Source: Glomus cerebriforme
Lineage: Eukaryota > Glomeromycota > Glomeromycetes > Glomerales > Glomeraceae
Length of the DNA: 64,000 nt
Reading direction: 5' to 3'
Assembly: GCA_003550305.1 (NCBI GenBank)
Contig: QKYT01000118.1
Coordinates: forward strand, 183,308-247,307
In this document: in pieces, positions 24,339 through 37,697 of the stretch
Layout: every line of letters starts with the position of its first letter
How positions within the stretch are numbered: the stretch's first letter is position 1
Made by a program: the position numbers and the translations under genes
Notes under the pieces: model-generated
What the model was told of the DNA's origin: nothing
The model's input: the letters and a program-made list of their open reading frames with translations, nothing else
Database searches by the model: none

Positions 24339-25295
24339 TCATTCCTGAGCATTTAAAGAACTATTGTTCAAAACATCATCTCTATTAAATTGATAATTAA
24401 TATTTAAAATAATATCATAAAATTTTTCTCTAGGACCATAGATTTTATGATTTAATTCCCAAGTAACTTCAGGTATATTCCGATGTAAATATTTCCCGAT
24501 CTCTTCACCAAATTGATCTAAAAGAAAATATCCCAGTTTACCAAAAGGTAATAAACTTTTTAACAACATTCTGGTTAAATGATCATTCTTTGGTTTTAAA
24601 TTAACAGATGTTATACCATTTGATATTAAATTCTCGTGAGAAAATGTTAAGGTTAAAACTGTATTAAATCTTTGTAAGTTTGTATCTGACAATATTGTAC
24701 AAATTTCTATTATTGATTGTCGTAATACTAACATAAAATCATCTAATTTTGTTGAAACTAATTTTGTTATTGGTGAAACTTTGATGGGTGGTGCTGATAA
24801 TTCATTGCTATCATTTGAAGTATGCGAAGATGGAATTTGAAAATAATCAAATTCTTCCTCTAATTCTTCTCTGGATATATGTTCCGAGCCTATGATTAAT
24901 CAATTAGTTTATTTAAAAAAATAATTTTAAATTCTGTTAACTTACCAGGTTCAGGCCAAACAATTTTATTTCTACGATAAAATTGTAAAATATAACGAAA
25001 TAATCTACCATCTCTATCAATAAAATACTCATTTTCGTTAGTAGGATGCAGTAAAGCTTTGTTGCGTTCTTGAAACATTGTGCCAAGTAATGTTGATGGA
25101 TATGCTGTTAAAGTCGACCTATAAGTTTCATACTAGCGAATGAAAAAAAAGTAAAAAAGATTAATTAATCTAAATTTAAGTCGTTTCATTTTAGATTTAA
25201 TTCCGTACCTTAATACCGCCCACGTTTAAAATTATTCGTTCTGACGATTCTGGAGCACAATGATAATGTTGTTTTGATGAATTTCTTCTATTCAT
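24339..25295 (-). CDS. T1-type BTB/POZ (K_tetra, KCTD-like) protein, copy 3
   Basis: Three minus-strand exons, 25295-25209, 25132-24946 and 24889-24339, give 274 residues. The T1 BTB domain spans about 20-92 (RIILNVGGIK, YETYRSTLTAYPSTLLGTMF, then DRDGRLFRYILQFYRRNKI). The tail has the family's LDQFGEEIGKYL and a VTWELN segment, but the final motif is NNSSLNAQE where copies 1 and 2 have NNCCLSS and NCCLAS, so the cysteine pair is lost here. Exon 2 has the same length (187 nt) as in copy 2 and the phases match. It lies 21 kb from the other two, between a membrane-protein gene and the kinesin. A TATA box and a palindrome lie just upstream. Adaptor role inferred from KCTD relatives; partner unknown. 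Confidence 0.85.
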
Positions 25296-25387
25296 TTTGA
25301 TTTTATGCGTTGTTAAAATTATAGTTGTACTTGTAATTAGATACAATATATTTGTAAAATGAAAACAGAAAATTTGATCAGCCCTCT

Positions 25388-25418
25388 TTATATAGGTATT
25401 TTCTACCCGATAATCGGG
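25388..25418 (-). promoter_or_regulatory. TATA box and 13-bp palindrome upstream of BTB copy 3
   Basis: On the minus strand, CTATATAAAG (complement of 25387-25396) lies about 92-100 bases before the ATG at 25295. Ten bases further upstream is CCCGATTATCGGG (25406-25418), a perfect inverted repeat around one base. CCG-N5-CGG spacing suits a dimeric zinc-cluster or similar factor (inference). Confidence 0.5.
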
Positions 25419-26388
25419 ATAAATATTAATATTTATTTATTAATAAATATGAAGTTGTAAATCAAAGGTCTAATCTTATTGGTTCTCTCAAATGATTTTT
25501 GTTAGGAGGCGTTAACCGGTTTGGGAGACTGCGGCATGTTCACATTTAATTGTGGAGGAGATTTACTTTCATTGTAATTTATTTTAAAAAGGAAATTCAA
25601 AAATCTTGGCAAATCCATATGACGTTTTGTGATATTCCGTGTAATATTCATCAAGAAATATTAAATATTTGTAATAAAAAAACCCCTATTGCAGATATCT
25701 ATTTTTGTAGAAATAGCAATAGCGGTTGAACTAGCAGTTAATTTAATTGGCCAGATTTGATCTGCATTTTTTAGGCTTTTTAGGTTGTGTCGTCTCAAAG
25801 ATTTTGTTCATTTATAGCAAAGTATATTTTGTGGTGATCACGATCTTTTGTGATTTTATGCGCAGGACGAAAGCGTAGTCGCGTAGACACCGCTTGATAA
25901 CCTCTTTTACTAGGTTTCAACATCAGCAGGCAATTTACTGTAATTTTTAGTTTTTCTTTTTTTTTGTTTCTTGTTAGGTGGCTATGTCTAAAACCTTTTT
26001 TTTTTTTAGGCGTAGATAGTGGGGGCCTCAGCTACAGTTTTAACCTAGTATAATATTATATTTCTAGCAAAGCTTGTAGCGAAATAAAATAAAAGTAGTC
26101 GCGTAGACATTTCGTTTGTTAATAATAAAATTAATTTGTTTTACAATGCAAATGATATTGAATGATTTTATTAATTTTTAGCAGTAGAAACAAAATGCAA
26201 AATAAATAATTATATATATAAGAGAATGTATGATGAAATAATGAAAATAAATTATTTTTCTTTTTGGCAAAGTTTTTGCCCAAGTTTTGCCTGAAATAAT
26301 AAATAAAAAACTATACACAGTGATTTAAATTAAAAAAATGAAATGTAAAAAATGGATAAAATATAATATAATAATTTTTTTTTTTGAT
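25419..26388. other. Intergenic, BTB copy 3 5' side to kinesin 3' side
   Basis: About 1 kb with no gene. It contains the GC-richer direct repeat GTAGTCGCGTAGACA at 25875-25889 and 26095-26109, and ACTAGGTT near 25910 facing AACCTAGT near 26042 in inverted order. Together these suggest the remnant of a small inserted element. Confidence 0.5.
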
Positions 26389-29300
26389 TTAGAAGCACAT
26401 AAATTTGCTTTTCTTAGCCATAAGTTCTTCCATACGACTTTCAAGTTGTCGTTTAGATCTTTCAGCTTGTTCTTTGGCCTTTCTTTCTTCTAACAAAACA
26501 TTCTCAATTACTTTCTTTTCTTGTTGAACTGAGGATTTAGCATGTTCATATTGTGCTGCTGCATCTTCCAATTGCATCTTCAAACTCTTCATTTGATTTA
26601 CCAGATCCGATTTTTCGCGTTGTAAAACTTGTAATTGTTGTTTAGCAATGCGTAGATTTGACTCTGCATCATTAAGAGAAATCTCTAAAGTGTCTACAAG
26701 TTGACGATTTTGTAAATTATCTCCTTCCAATTTTGCAATTCTTTTATTGAGTTTTTCCACTGTAGGATCATCCGGTCCAGTTCGAGAATCCGGTCTCGGT
26801 GGAAGCGGTATTTTTGGTGGAGGAGTAGTAGGCGGTGCACCTGGAGATGGCGGAGGATTAGGTAGATGGGCGATCGGTACACGTGGTAAAGGTTGATTTG
26901 GTGGTGGTGTAAGTGGTAATGCACGAACTGCACTTTTTCTTAAATCTATAGAACTATTCGGAGTCGTTTGATTTGTACGGTATCCACCAACTGCATCAAG
27001 ATCTGCGGCAATTGGCGTACTGAAACGATTTGAACCTTCTTCTGCTTGTCTTTCGAGTTCGCTAATCTTATCTTGAAGAGTTTTAATAAGATTATTTTGT
27101 TGAGCAATAGTAGATTCTTGTTGGTAAAATTTGATTTGTGTTGGATTATTCACCATTTTTAATGTACGTGGTGTTGATGGTTGAGATACATATCCTGAAT
27201 CAAGTGAATCTCTAATTGTATCTGTTATAAGAGTTTGTGAACCACTAAGCTCTTTTTCAAGCTGTTCATTTATTTTTCTGAGTTTTACAATTTCTGAATT
27301 ATCTTCTTTAGCTTTTTGTTTCGCTTGAAAAATTTCTTTTTCAAGTGATACTATTTTCGTATTCAATTCAGCAAGATGTGAGGCAGTTTTATTTCCACTA
27401 CGACCGGACATTTGCAATTGTTGCATCAAGGATTCTATCTTCTGATCAAGTTTTTGATGTTCTTCAAATGATGATTCTTTTGCTTGTTCTAATACTCTTT
27501 TTTCACCTTCAAGTTCTTGAATCTTGATTTTCAAGGAATCAACTGAAGAATCATTATTCGCATTCTCTAATGTCTTTATTCTTTCGATTAAAGATGAAGC
27601 ACGAAGTTCGGCTTCAGCAATTTTATTATTTAGATCGTCATTTGTCTGCCGTAAGCTTTCATTTGCAGCAGCAAGTTTTGCAAGAGACGGATTTGAAACG
27701 TCCAATGTATTTACAGATTGTGTATTTTTGGTTGCTTCTAAAGCGTTTTCTAACTCAGATATTCGCTCTTTCATTTTAATTTCGTTATCTTCTTGCTTTG
27801 TAGCAGTATCAGCGAATTCTTCGGCTAAAGATTCAAGATCCTTATGAAGTTGTTCAATTTGTTGAGCAAGTTCATCATTTATTACAATTTGATTTTTATT
27901 TTCATTTTGAAGCTCGCTTACTTTCTCTTGAAGCGTATCTGCGCGTGTTTGTTGTGCACGTGCTTCTTCTTGAACTTTGTTCAATTCATTTGTAAGATCT
28001 TCAACCACATTTTCATCAATATTTGAATAGCTCTGCAACAAAGAGTCATCATGAACTTCATTAATTTCATTTTGTAACGAGGAACATTTTTCTTTTAATG
28101 TTTCAATTTCTGAATTTGCTTCAGCAAGTTTGGAGATATGGTCATCACGTTGTTCTTCAGCTTCTTGAAGTTGAGATTCCAGAACGTCAATAAGATCTGT
28201 TTGTTGACTTTCATGATTTTTAGCTTCTTCAAGATCAGTTTTCAATTGTTTTATTTGATTATTTTTGTCAATTTCAGATGCTTTTGAATTTTCGATTTCA
28301 GCTTTCGTCTTTTCAATTATAGCTTCCAATTCAACATATTTCGAATTTTTATCTGAAAGAGCTATCTCTTTTTCTGATAATAAAGCATTACTTTCTTTCA
28401 ATTTAGTTTCAAGTTCGCTGACTTTTTGAGCATATTTTTCATCTGATTCTTTTGCGTCATTAAGTTGAACATTTAAAGCAGCAAGTTTTTCTTCAAGACT
28501 TTCAATTGTCTCTTGATCTACCATTGAAGATCCTTTGACTTGTTCAAGTTGAGACTGAAGATCTGAAACTTTATTTTCAAGTGCGGATATAGCTTCTTTC
28601 TTTTCAATCTCTTTTGTTTCAAGCATTTTTGTTAATTCGTTGACACGGTCAAGATGTTGATCTCGTTCTTTCTCAGTAATATTTATCTTATTTTCAATTT
28701 CAGATAAAAATTTATTTCGGGCTTCCATTTCCATCTTTAAATTTGTCAATTCAGTTTTTAAGTCATTCGTATTGTTATCACTGGTTTCCCCTGCTGCTTT
28801 TAATATCTCTACCTCATGTTCCAATGATCTTTTCTTTTTCTCCTCCTCGTCTTGTTGTTGTTTAGTCGCGTTTAACATATTTGACAATTCTTCAAGTTTT
28901 TTTGCATTATCAGCATTTTCTTCCTTTTCTTTTATTATTTCTTCTCGAACATTCTTTAATTCACTCTCAAGAGCTACCACAAGTTCTTTTTGAGCAGCAA
29001 AATCTTCTTTCATGCTTTCCAATTCTTTAATTGTTGTATCTTTGGCACTTCGAGTTTCTTCAAGTTGAGATTTTAATTGTTCAATATTAGATTTCTGTTC
29101 TAAATCTAATTCTTTTAACAAATTGATCTCATCTTTCATCATTTGAACTTGCTCATTTTCCTTTTCTGCTTTTGTGAGCTTAGTTTCTAATTCTTGAATA
29201 GTTGATATTAATTGTGACTCTGTTATTTTTAATTCAGCAAGTTCATTTTTCATATTAACAATAACAGGTTCATCTTGTTTTAATTTATTTTCAAGGGTTT

Positions 29301-31191
29301 CAATATATTGTTTTTGTTCACTTTCTAAATCTCGAAGATCCTTTATTTCTTCAAGATTTTCAATCGCTTTTGATTTCATGTCAACAATTTTAGATTGAAG
29401 AGAGCTAACTTCGGTTTCAGAATCTTTTAATTTATTCTCAAGTTCAGAAATTTTCTGTTTTTGCATAGCTTCTGATTCTTTAACAATCGCTAATTCAGAT
29501 TTTAAAGCATCAATATCTCCTAAATCTTCTTTAGATAATTTGGATTCTAAAAACTTAATTCTTTCTTTTTGTGCAATATCTCCTTGATGTAATCGTTGTA
29601 AATCTTGTTGAAGTTTAGATTCCTCAGCATTTAATATTCTAAGACGTTCTATTGCAAGTTTTTCATTTTCTTTTGATTCCTTGAGTTCTTTTCGTACAGT
29701 TTCTAATTCCGTATGTAAACTTAAATCTCCATCTGAACCACTTTCTAATTTTAATAATTGAGATTGAAGGATTTTCATTTGATGTTGCATTTCGGAATCA
29801 TGTTTTTTAGCTGTTAATAGTTGAGATTGTAAAACTGTCGCTTCGGATTCTTTTTCTCGGAGCTTTTGTTGTAACATACCTTTATCAACAAGTTCTCTCT
29901 TAAGAATTTCAATTGATTCATATTTTCGTTTAATATCATTATTAAGAATTTCTAATTGAGATTGTAAAGAAGAAACTAATTCTTGTTCGACCTCTAAATT
30001 TTGTATTGTTTCGGATTTATGTGCAAGTTCATTTTGTAAATCTAACAATTTTTCTTGTAATTTTTTAATATCTCTCTGTGTTGGGTCAATTACATGTAAA
30101 AAAGAATTTCTTGGAGTTGGAATATGTTGAGCTTCTTTTGCTTTAATTAATTGAATTTCAATTTCTTTAGCTTCAGCTTCTAATGCATCAATAGTTTGGT
30201 CAACATTTTGTTCTTTATCAGAAATTTTTTTAGGATCAATAAATTGTGAATCATTACTTTCAATTTCGATATCTTCTGATATAGTATTTAATTTATTATG
30301 TTTATCTTTCAGTGCTTGTCTTTGAGCTTCACGAATTTCTTGTAATTCATCTTCAAGTCTTCTAATAGTATTTTGATGTTCACCGGATGGAAGTAATAAA
30401 GTAGCAATTGTATGACTTTTTGATTCTATATCAGATTGAAGCTTTTCAACTTGTCGTCTTAAATTTAAGATTTCATCATCTTTTGATGTTTTATCAGTTT
30501 CGGAAGAATTTGTAGAACCTTCAAGACGTGCAGCCGTTTCATCGATCTGTTCTTGTTTTTGTTTCTCTTGAACTTTCACTAGTTCTTGTTCCAATTCCTT
30601 AACACGTGATTGTAACTCGATAACTCGTTCATCATCTTTTATATCAGTTATAGAATCCTTTGGATTTTCAAGAGCATAACGTAATTCTTCTTGAAGTTCA
30701 TTTATACTTGATTCAATTTTTAGTACTTCATCATGTTTTTTCATAGATCCTTTTTCACGTTCCGATAAAGTTTCCATTGTTATTCTTTGTTCTTCCTTAA
30801 GTTGTTCAACTTCTTCACGTAATCTTTGTACTATTTCAAGTTCATCAACTTCACTAGTATTAAAGGAACAATAAGATACACCTTCATTATGTTCATTATG
30901 TTCGGATGTCATGACTGACATTACTTCTAATTGAGCTAATGCATCACGTCTTTTGATTTCTTCTCGAAGTTCTTCAACAATATCTAAAGTTTCACGATAA
31001 CTTATTTCAAGTCTAGCAAATTCTTGTTTAACAGCATCTAATCCTTGTGCTTTATCTTCATGTAATGAAGAAAGTTGTTGAAGTTCATTATGAAGTCTTT
31101 GTATTACAAGAAGATGAGCATCATCTTTTTTATCACCATAAATTTCTACAGAAAAAGATTTTGACCTTTTATGTTTTAAATTATTATTAGA

Positions 31192-31225
<34 letters not shown>

Positions 31226-34200
31226 GATTTATTTAATATTGGAGGTAATGATAATCTAAAATCTGGTGATTGTGGTGACATGGGAGTAGTTGGAGTAGAT
31301 TTAACCGTTTCAGAATGAATTAATTTTGCTTCTGTTAATTGATTTTGTAATTCATGAATTTCTAAAAGACATGATTGATATTTTGATTTAATATCTTCAA
31401 ATTCTTGTAAAGTTTTTTCATGAGTTTTTTGTAATTCAGAAAATTTTGATTCTAAAGCAACAATTATCATTGGATCATTATTATTATTATTAACCTCAAT
31501 GGAAAGGTCATGTGATTTAAAGAAATAATTATGATCATTTAATTTTCTTAATTCTTCCAATTCATTTTCAAGTGATTCAACATTTTGTTCAAGAATTGAA
31601 ATTCTTTTTTCTCTATCATCTAATTCATCTAAAAGTAAAGTTTTATCTTGATCATTTTCAGCTTGACTTAACTTTTCTTCTAACGTATGATAATCAATAT
31701 CACGTTGTTGTAAACGATTTTCAAGTTTTGTTATAGTTTCACTTAATTTAGTAACATGTTGTTCAGTTGTTAATAATTTATTTTCTAAATTTTCAATATA
31801 ATTTTCAGTATTAGATTCATGAGATTTCATTTGAGAAATTTGAGATTTCATTTCATTAATTATATCTTGATCCTTTTTTTGTTCTGAAGTAAGAATTTCA
31901 AGTTTATTTTCAAGATCTTTTATATAATGTTCCATAGAAGATTCTCTTTCAGTAAATTTAGCAATCTTACTTTTTAATTCAATTATATTATTTTTATTCT
32001 TTTCATTATTTTGTTCAGCAAATCCTAATTTTTCTTCTTGTTCTTGTATTACAATTTCAGAATGTGATAATGCGGCTTTCGTGATGGCTAATTCACTTTC
32101 AAGTGATGTGAATGATTTTTCATATTCTTCTATAACAGGTTCAACAAATTCTTGAAATTGTATATTATCTGAAGAAATTTCATCATCAACTTCTTTAATT
32201 ACTGATAAAGAATTTCTATCACCATTTGTTATACCATTATTATTAATTTCATTATTATCTTGATGTTTTGCTAATTCAGCTGAAGTTTTAGCATAACGTT
32301 GAGATAATTTAGAATAAGATCTTTTTAATAATTGAAGTTGTTCTTCAAGTGATTCTATATCTTTATTATTTTGTAATTTTTGTTGATGTGAAACAGTAGG
32401 TATATTTGATGAATAAGATGAAATTGAAGGATGTCTTAAATGACTAGGAGTTTCTCTACCATTTTGTGAAACGATAGGTATATTTGATAAAGATGATGGA
32501 GTTGAAGGACGTTTTGAATAACTTGGAGTTTCTCTACCATTTACGCTTGGTGTAGTCCTTCCTGATGAGGTTCCATTTGTAGAAGAACCATTTGAATTTA
32601 CGATACCATTAGCAGCTTTAAGAACTTTAATTTCATGTCTTAATTTCATTACTAAAGTTTGTAAATGTTCTAAATCATTCCAACCAGCTTCTTCAGCATT
32701 TATAGTAGCAATGTTTTTAATATTTCTAGCACGATTTGCATACTTTAATGTATTAACAGTTTCAGTAAGATTATATTCAGCTGGAGATACACAAGCAATC
32801 ATTAAAGTTTGTGCATTTCCTCCAAGAGAATCTTGAAGAAGACGAGTAAGTTTTGAATCTCTATATGGAATGTGAGTAGTATGTTTTGCTTTATTTGGAT
32901 CACCTAAAGCAGAGATTACATTTCCTAAAGCTAAAAGACCAGAATTGATTGAAATTCCTTCCTTAACACGATCACCGATCGCAGAAGTACGTTTCAACTT
33001 TTTTTTTTTTTTTAAAAAAAAAAAATAATTATTAGATGAAAACTCTAAAAAATAAATATATATATACATATATGTTTTTTTTTACTTACCCTTTCACTAC
33101 CAGCTAAATCGACAAAATGAAATTTACTTGTAACAGAAATCCATTCACCTTCATCAAATCTTCTACTTAATCTAGAATTTGACCTTGAAGGAGGTCTTAC
33201 ACCAGATTTTTGTTGTGGATCATTTAATGGTTGAGGTGATGGATTAGATCCAGGCGTTGGTACAAATTTTTGTTGTGCTAAAGTTACTGAGAAAATAGCA
33301 TGAGATCTAGAAGATTTAGAATTCATATCTGTTGCTCCAGTTTGACGATTTAATGAACCACGTGCTAAATGTCTAATAATAAAAAAAAAAGGAATAAATT
33401 TTAATAATTTAATTAAAAATATATGTGTGTGTACTTTTTTGTACTTACATCATCACTTCTTCAACACTATTAACTTTAATTTCTTGTAAACCACTCCATA
33501 AAATATTTCCTTTCGAATCTTCTCTAATCAAAACTTGTGGTCTTGATTCACCTTCACCCTCACCAAGTAAATCAATTAAATCTTCATTATAAATTTCGAT
33601 AAATGAAACTTTTATTGAAAATCTTCTCGTTTTATATTGAGCAGAACTCATTGAAGTAAATAAAGTTGAAATAGCTCTTGGTATTATTCCTTTATCATCT
33701 GGTTCTATCGATTCATTATCAGATGTACCCATCGTAAATGTTTTACCCGATGATGTTTGACCGTATGCCAATATAGTTACATTATATCCTAAAAAAAAAA
33801 AAAAAAGATAAAAAAAGATAAAAAAAGATTTAATAAATTATAAATAAAATAAATAAATAAATATATATATATATATATATAATACCTTCTAAAAATTTAT
33901 CAATTAATTTTAAGACAGCTTTATCATATATATCTTTTTGAGTTGAATCAGGACCGAATACATGATCGTAACTAAAATATTGTTTCTTTTCACCAGCTAC
34001 AATAACTTGATTTGGAGCGTATGGAGCGGTCGATAATACGGATCTTTGAAATCTTGTAGGTAAATTTATCAAATCTTCATTTGTTATCGGTCTTATACGA
34101 ACGGCTATTTTCGTAATAAAAAAAAAGAGGATTAATATTTATTGAAGTAATTTTATAAAAAGTATTTTAAGAAACATGAAGAGAATTTCCAAATTAGGAT

Positions 34201-34406
34201 AAAACGGTCAACAAATTTGGTTCGAATTACCCGGGATTATATATATAAAATTAAATGTGACCAATAAAAATTTTTTTGGGGGGGACTATCACTATTATTA
34301 TCTTTTCTTGTTTTATAACTCGTTTCTAAAATAAAAGGTTTTATTTAAATAATGATTTTTAATTTTAATACTAACCGACTTGTACCGAAGTTTTTTCTGA
34401 AGACAT
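26389..34406 (-). CDS. Kinesin-4 family motor protein, very long
   Basis: Five minus-strand exons, 34406-34376, 34104-33886, 33788-33449, 33372-33090 and 32997-26389, encode about 2493 residues. The N-terminal motor domain (1 to about 390) has AVRIRP, the P-loop [16 protein letters not shown] (switch I), DLAGSER (switch II) and [30 protein letters not shown] and [10 protein letters not shown] are kinesin-4 (KIF4/KIF21) hallmarks. The rest is almost wholly coiled coil, so it should be a dimeric plus-end motor acting on microtubule organisation or transport. A proline-rich stretch near 2330-2390 ([14 protein letters not shown]) could bind SH3 or WW domains, and a short coiled coil ends the protein. 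Fungal kinesin-4 proteins are usually much shorter (memory, unverified). A poly-Asn tract sits at about residue 600. The single 6.6-kb last exon is unbroken. Confidence 0.9.
31192..31224 (+). repeat. ATT microsatellite inside kinesin exon 5
   Basis: An ATT trinucleotide run, which on the coding minus strand gives a run of Asn codons interrupted by one Ser in the coiled-coil part. It should vary in length between isolates without shifting the frame. Confidence 0.8.
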
Positions 34407-37400
34407 CTGTTATTATTTATTATAACAATAATATATAGAAAATTTTATAGTTCATTCGATAATAATAATAATAATAAATTAATATAATAAGTTAAGGGTT
34501 CCAGACCGTTTTTTTTTTTCGTAAAGAAAAAGTAAAAGAAAAAAAGAGGATAGGGGAGGAGGGAGTTTGTTTATGTTATATATGTATCCGGTTGTGTAAT
34601 TTAATAATATGTATTAGATGTGATTTGTGTATTTTGTAATAAAAAAAATGTACCGATTTTATTGTACGGAAAAATGATGAAATATAAATAATATAAATAA
34701 ATAACGAGAAGAAAGAAAGTATTTTTATAAAAGATTAAAAAACGGTTGTTGAAGGAGGAAAAAAAATTAAAAACGACCCGAAAATAATAAGAATAATAAT
34801 AAAAGATTAATTAATTCGTTTCGTTTGTGTTAAATGAGTTTATACATATATATAAATGTATGTAGTATAAAAGTTAATTTCGTTTTCCTCTTCTTTTAAA
34901 TAATTTTTTTTTTTTTTTTAACTTCGGTATGAAGGAAATTTTGAGGTAGAAGAGGTTTTTACATTTGAGTGACCGCCATTGAAAAACCAATGTTATATGC
35001 ATGAAAATTCGATCTACACAGGCGCATCATTTTTTAAATTAAGGCAATGTAATATAATTAGTAATAAATTACCTGTGTTTCCACGTCGGCTGTACGATTC
35101 TTGATTTAGGAAGACATCGATTGATCATCATTGTGGGATGTGTAGAATGTCAATTACATAAATTACCTGTATATTTTGCAACTTTTTACACTTATTGATT
35201 GACAAGAAAGTTTGACAAGAGCACGGGACTAAAATTAACGAAAACTTCTATATTGGGAATGCGTATGCAAAAGCATGAAAATGTCCACGAATACACATCT
35301 ACGAGTAATATAAGTAACGTACAGTACCGTACATTTACCGCATTTTATTTGTATTGTCGTTACGTTACATTACATAAAAAGTTTATTTTTATTTATTCCA
35401 TACGATAGATAATGGAATGATTATGAGATAATGATTTTATCTTTATTTTTTTATTCTTTATTTTTTTTTCTTTGTTTACGTTTACATTCAAAATTTTTTC
35501 CATTATTCTCAAAGTACCAATCTCTTTTTTTTAAAATAAAAACAAAATTACCGTATTGCTTTTGTTATTTTGTTGTTTTTTTTCTGTACCACCATTCCTA
35601 TTTTTTTTTTGAATAACGACGATTATTTTTAATTAATTAAATTAATATATTTTATCATCATTTGTTTAATTTACTTTTTTTATTTATTTTTACTTTATTT
35701 TATTTTATTTTTTTTTGGGCGTAAACACATTACTATTGATATGGATTCATTGAAAAAATCCTGATTCTTTTTTTTAATTCTACTGCGTTTAAATTTAAAT
35801 TTATTGATGAAACTCTATCTTTAAACTTTAAACATTTATTAAGGAAAAAATTTTAAACTTTAAAAAAAAATATATATTTATTAAGGGAAAAAAAAAGTCA
35901 CAAGATTGATTTACTGGGGATTTGGGGGATTTACAAAAAAAATTATTAAAAATTATTCTCAGAAGTAGATCTTTTCTATTATTATAATTTAATAGATTTA
36001 CAATTTTCATTCTAATATCACGATTTAACCACGATTTTTTTTTTTTGATTTTTTTTTTCCGAACTTATGGTTCTCCCTTCGAATTTTTAAATTATGATCG
36101 GATCGACCTTTTGCATGCGCGCCAAACTTTTCCATTTTTTTATAATTTGGTCCAAAATTGTGCGGTCTATCCCAATAAACATTTAATATCCCTTTGTAAG
36201 CAGATATTATTATATGATAAGGCCATAAGGGTTAAGGGTTATATTCCAGTAATTTTTTTTCAGTGGTCCACAAACAGAAAAAAAGAGATAATAATAATTT
36301 TATATATAAAGTTTTTAAAAAAAAAAGCCTTTTTCAACATATCTAATTGAAAATTCTTTCCAAGGTTTATCTGTTATACAGTATTATAACTTGTAATTTG
36401 TACTGTAACTGTACGAAAATTTGAAACATCTTTTTTTATTTATAATGGTTCCGTTCAGGATATCGATCATCCCTGCACCTTTATGTTGACGGATCACCAT
36501 CGTTGTACATATGTACGTCGTTCTTTCCCTATCGGTAGATTCCGTATTTTCTGGACATTTCCATAAATAAATTATTACAATGTTATTGGTCTATCGGATT
36601 TTTATAACTTCCTTACAAGTGGTCATTTATATTAGTTGACAAAAATTGAACAAATGTCTTAAATTAATCAGTTGTATTAAATTATCTCCCAGAAGTTAGT
36701 AGAGCCCTAATTCTTCCAGTAATGATAACGTTAATAAATGAATATTTCTATGATAGCAAAGCAATAATTTTGAATATTTTATTATAAAGAAATTTTCCAT
36801 TTAATACATTTTAGATTGTTCATTTTATTTTATTATTTATAAATTTTCTTTTGCATACAAAACAATTGTTTGATGATGTTTACCCAACTTACCTTTTTTT
36901 TTAAAAAAAAAAGATAATAATTTCAAGACCAAATCCAACCATTAATCCCAGAGTAAGTTTTTTCTCAAGGGTATATAAAACTGTTCATCCATATGTTGTT
37001 CATAAATATCAATCCATTGTTCAAGAGTATTAAAATGCCTTAAACAAAATGTGTGCCAGGTTTGTAATGCAGCTAGCCAATGTGGCACAACAAAAAATCA
37101 TAAAAAGTAACTTTTAAAAGTTATTAAATATACCTAATTTTGGCTACTCTGCAAGTTTACTTAGAGTGTTAAATCCAATTTTAAATATTATTATTGCATG
37201 GCCCTATAGGATCATGCTGATTTTATTTGACCTATATTTTAATCATTNTACAATATTNAAGATCAAAAGTTTATTTGCGTACAATATTGAACTATTTGCA
37301 TATAATATTGATATATTAATAAAATACTAAGAATTTAAGTATCTGCAATATTAATTTTTAAACTAACTTGTTTTAAAATTCCATTATTTATCAAATTAAC

Positions 37401-37697
37401 TAAATTATTTGTATTCATAGTATCTTCTGCATTGAAGGGTTGTCAGATATTTCTTTTGAATCATTGCGTTCTAATGTTTCACATTGAAATTTAAAAGTTA
37501 AATTAAAAAAAAACTTTATTAAAATACAATAAATTAAATCAAATAAATTTAATGATATTTCTAACNTTCTTTAGCTGTANAAAATCNCTTATTCTTTTTT
37601 ACATTATTAGATGTATTATCATCTAATTCTTTTAAATAAGTAATTTATATTAATTTATATTTTTCTTTATTAATAAAATGATAAAAAATTTTATACC
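34407..37697. other. Gene-free stretch upstream of kinesin
   Basis: 3.3 kb, very AT-rich. It includes the kinesin promoter and, from about 36.9 kb, the beginning of the decayed region. Undefined bases occur at 37248, 37258 and 37566 onward. Frames at 35199-35408, 35431-35616 and 36045-36350 show no domain and low-complexity content; I support none as a gene. Confidence 0.5.

Noticed and set aside
26389..26404. C-terminal CaaX prenylation site on the kinesin
   Set aside because: The end SKFMCF has Cys two residues from the end, not four.
27345..28993. Several plus-strand frames opposite the kinesin coiled coil
   Set aside because: Antisense shadows; Glu/Lys/Ser codon bias of the coiled coil keeps the other strand open.
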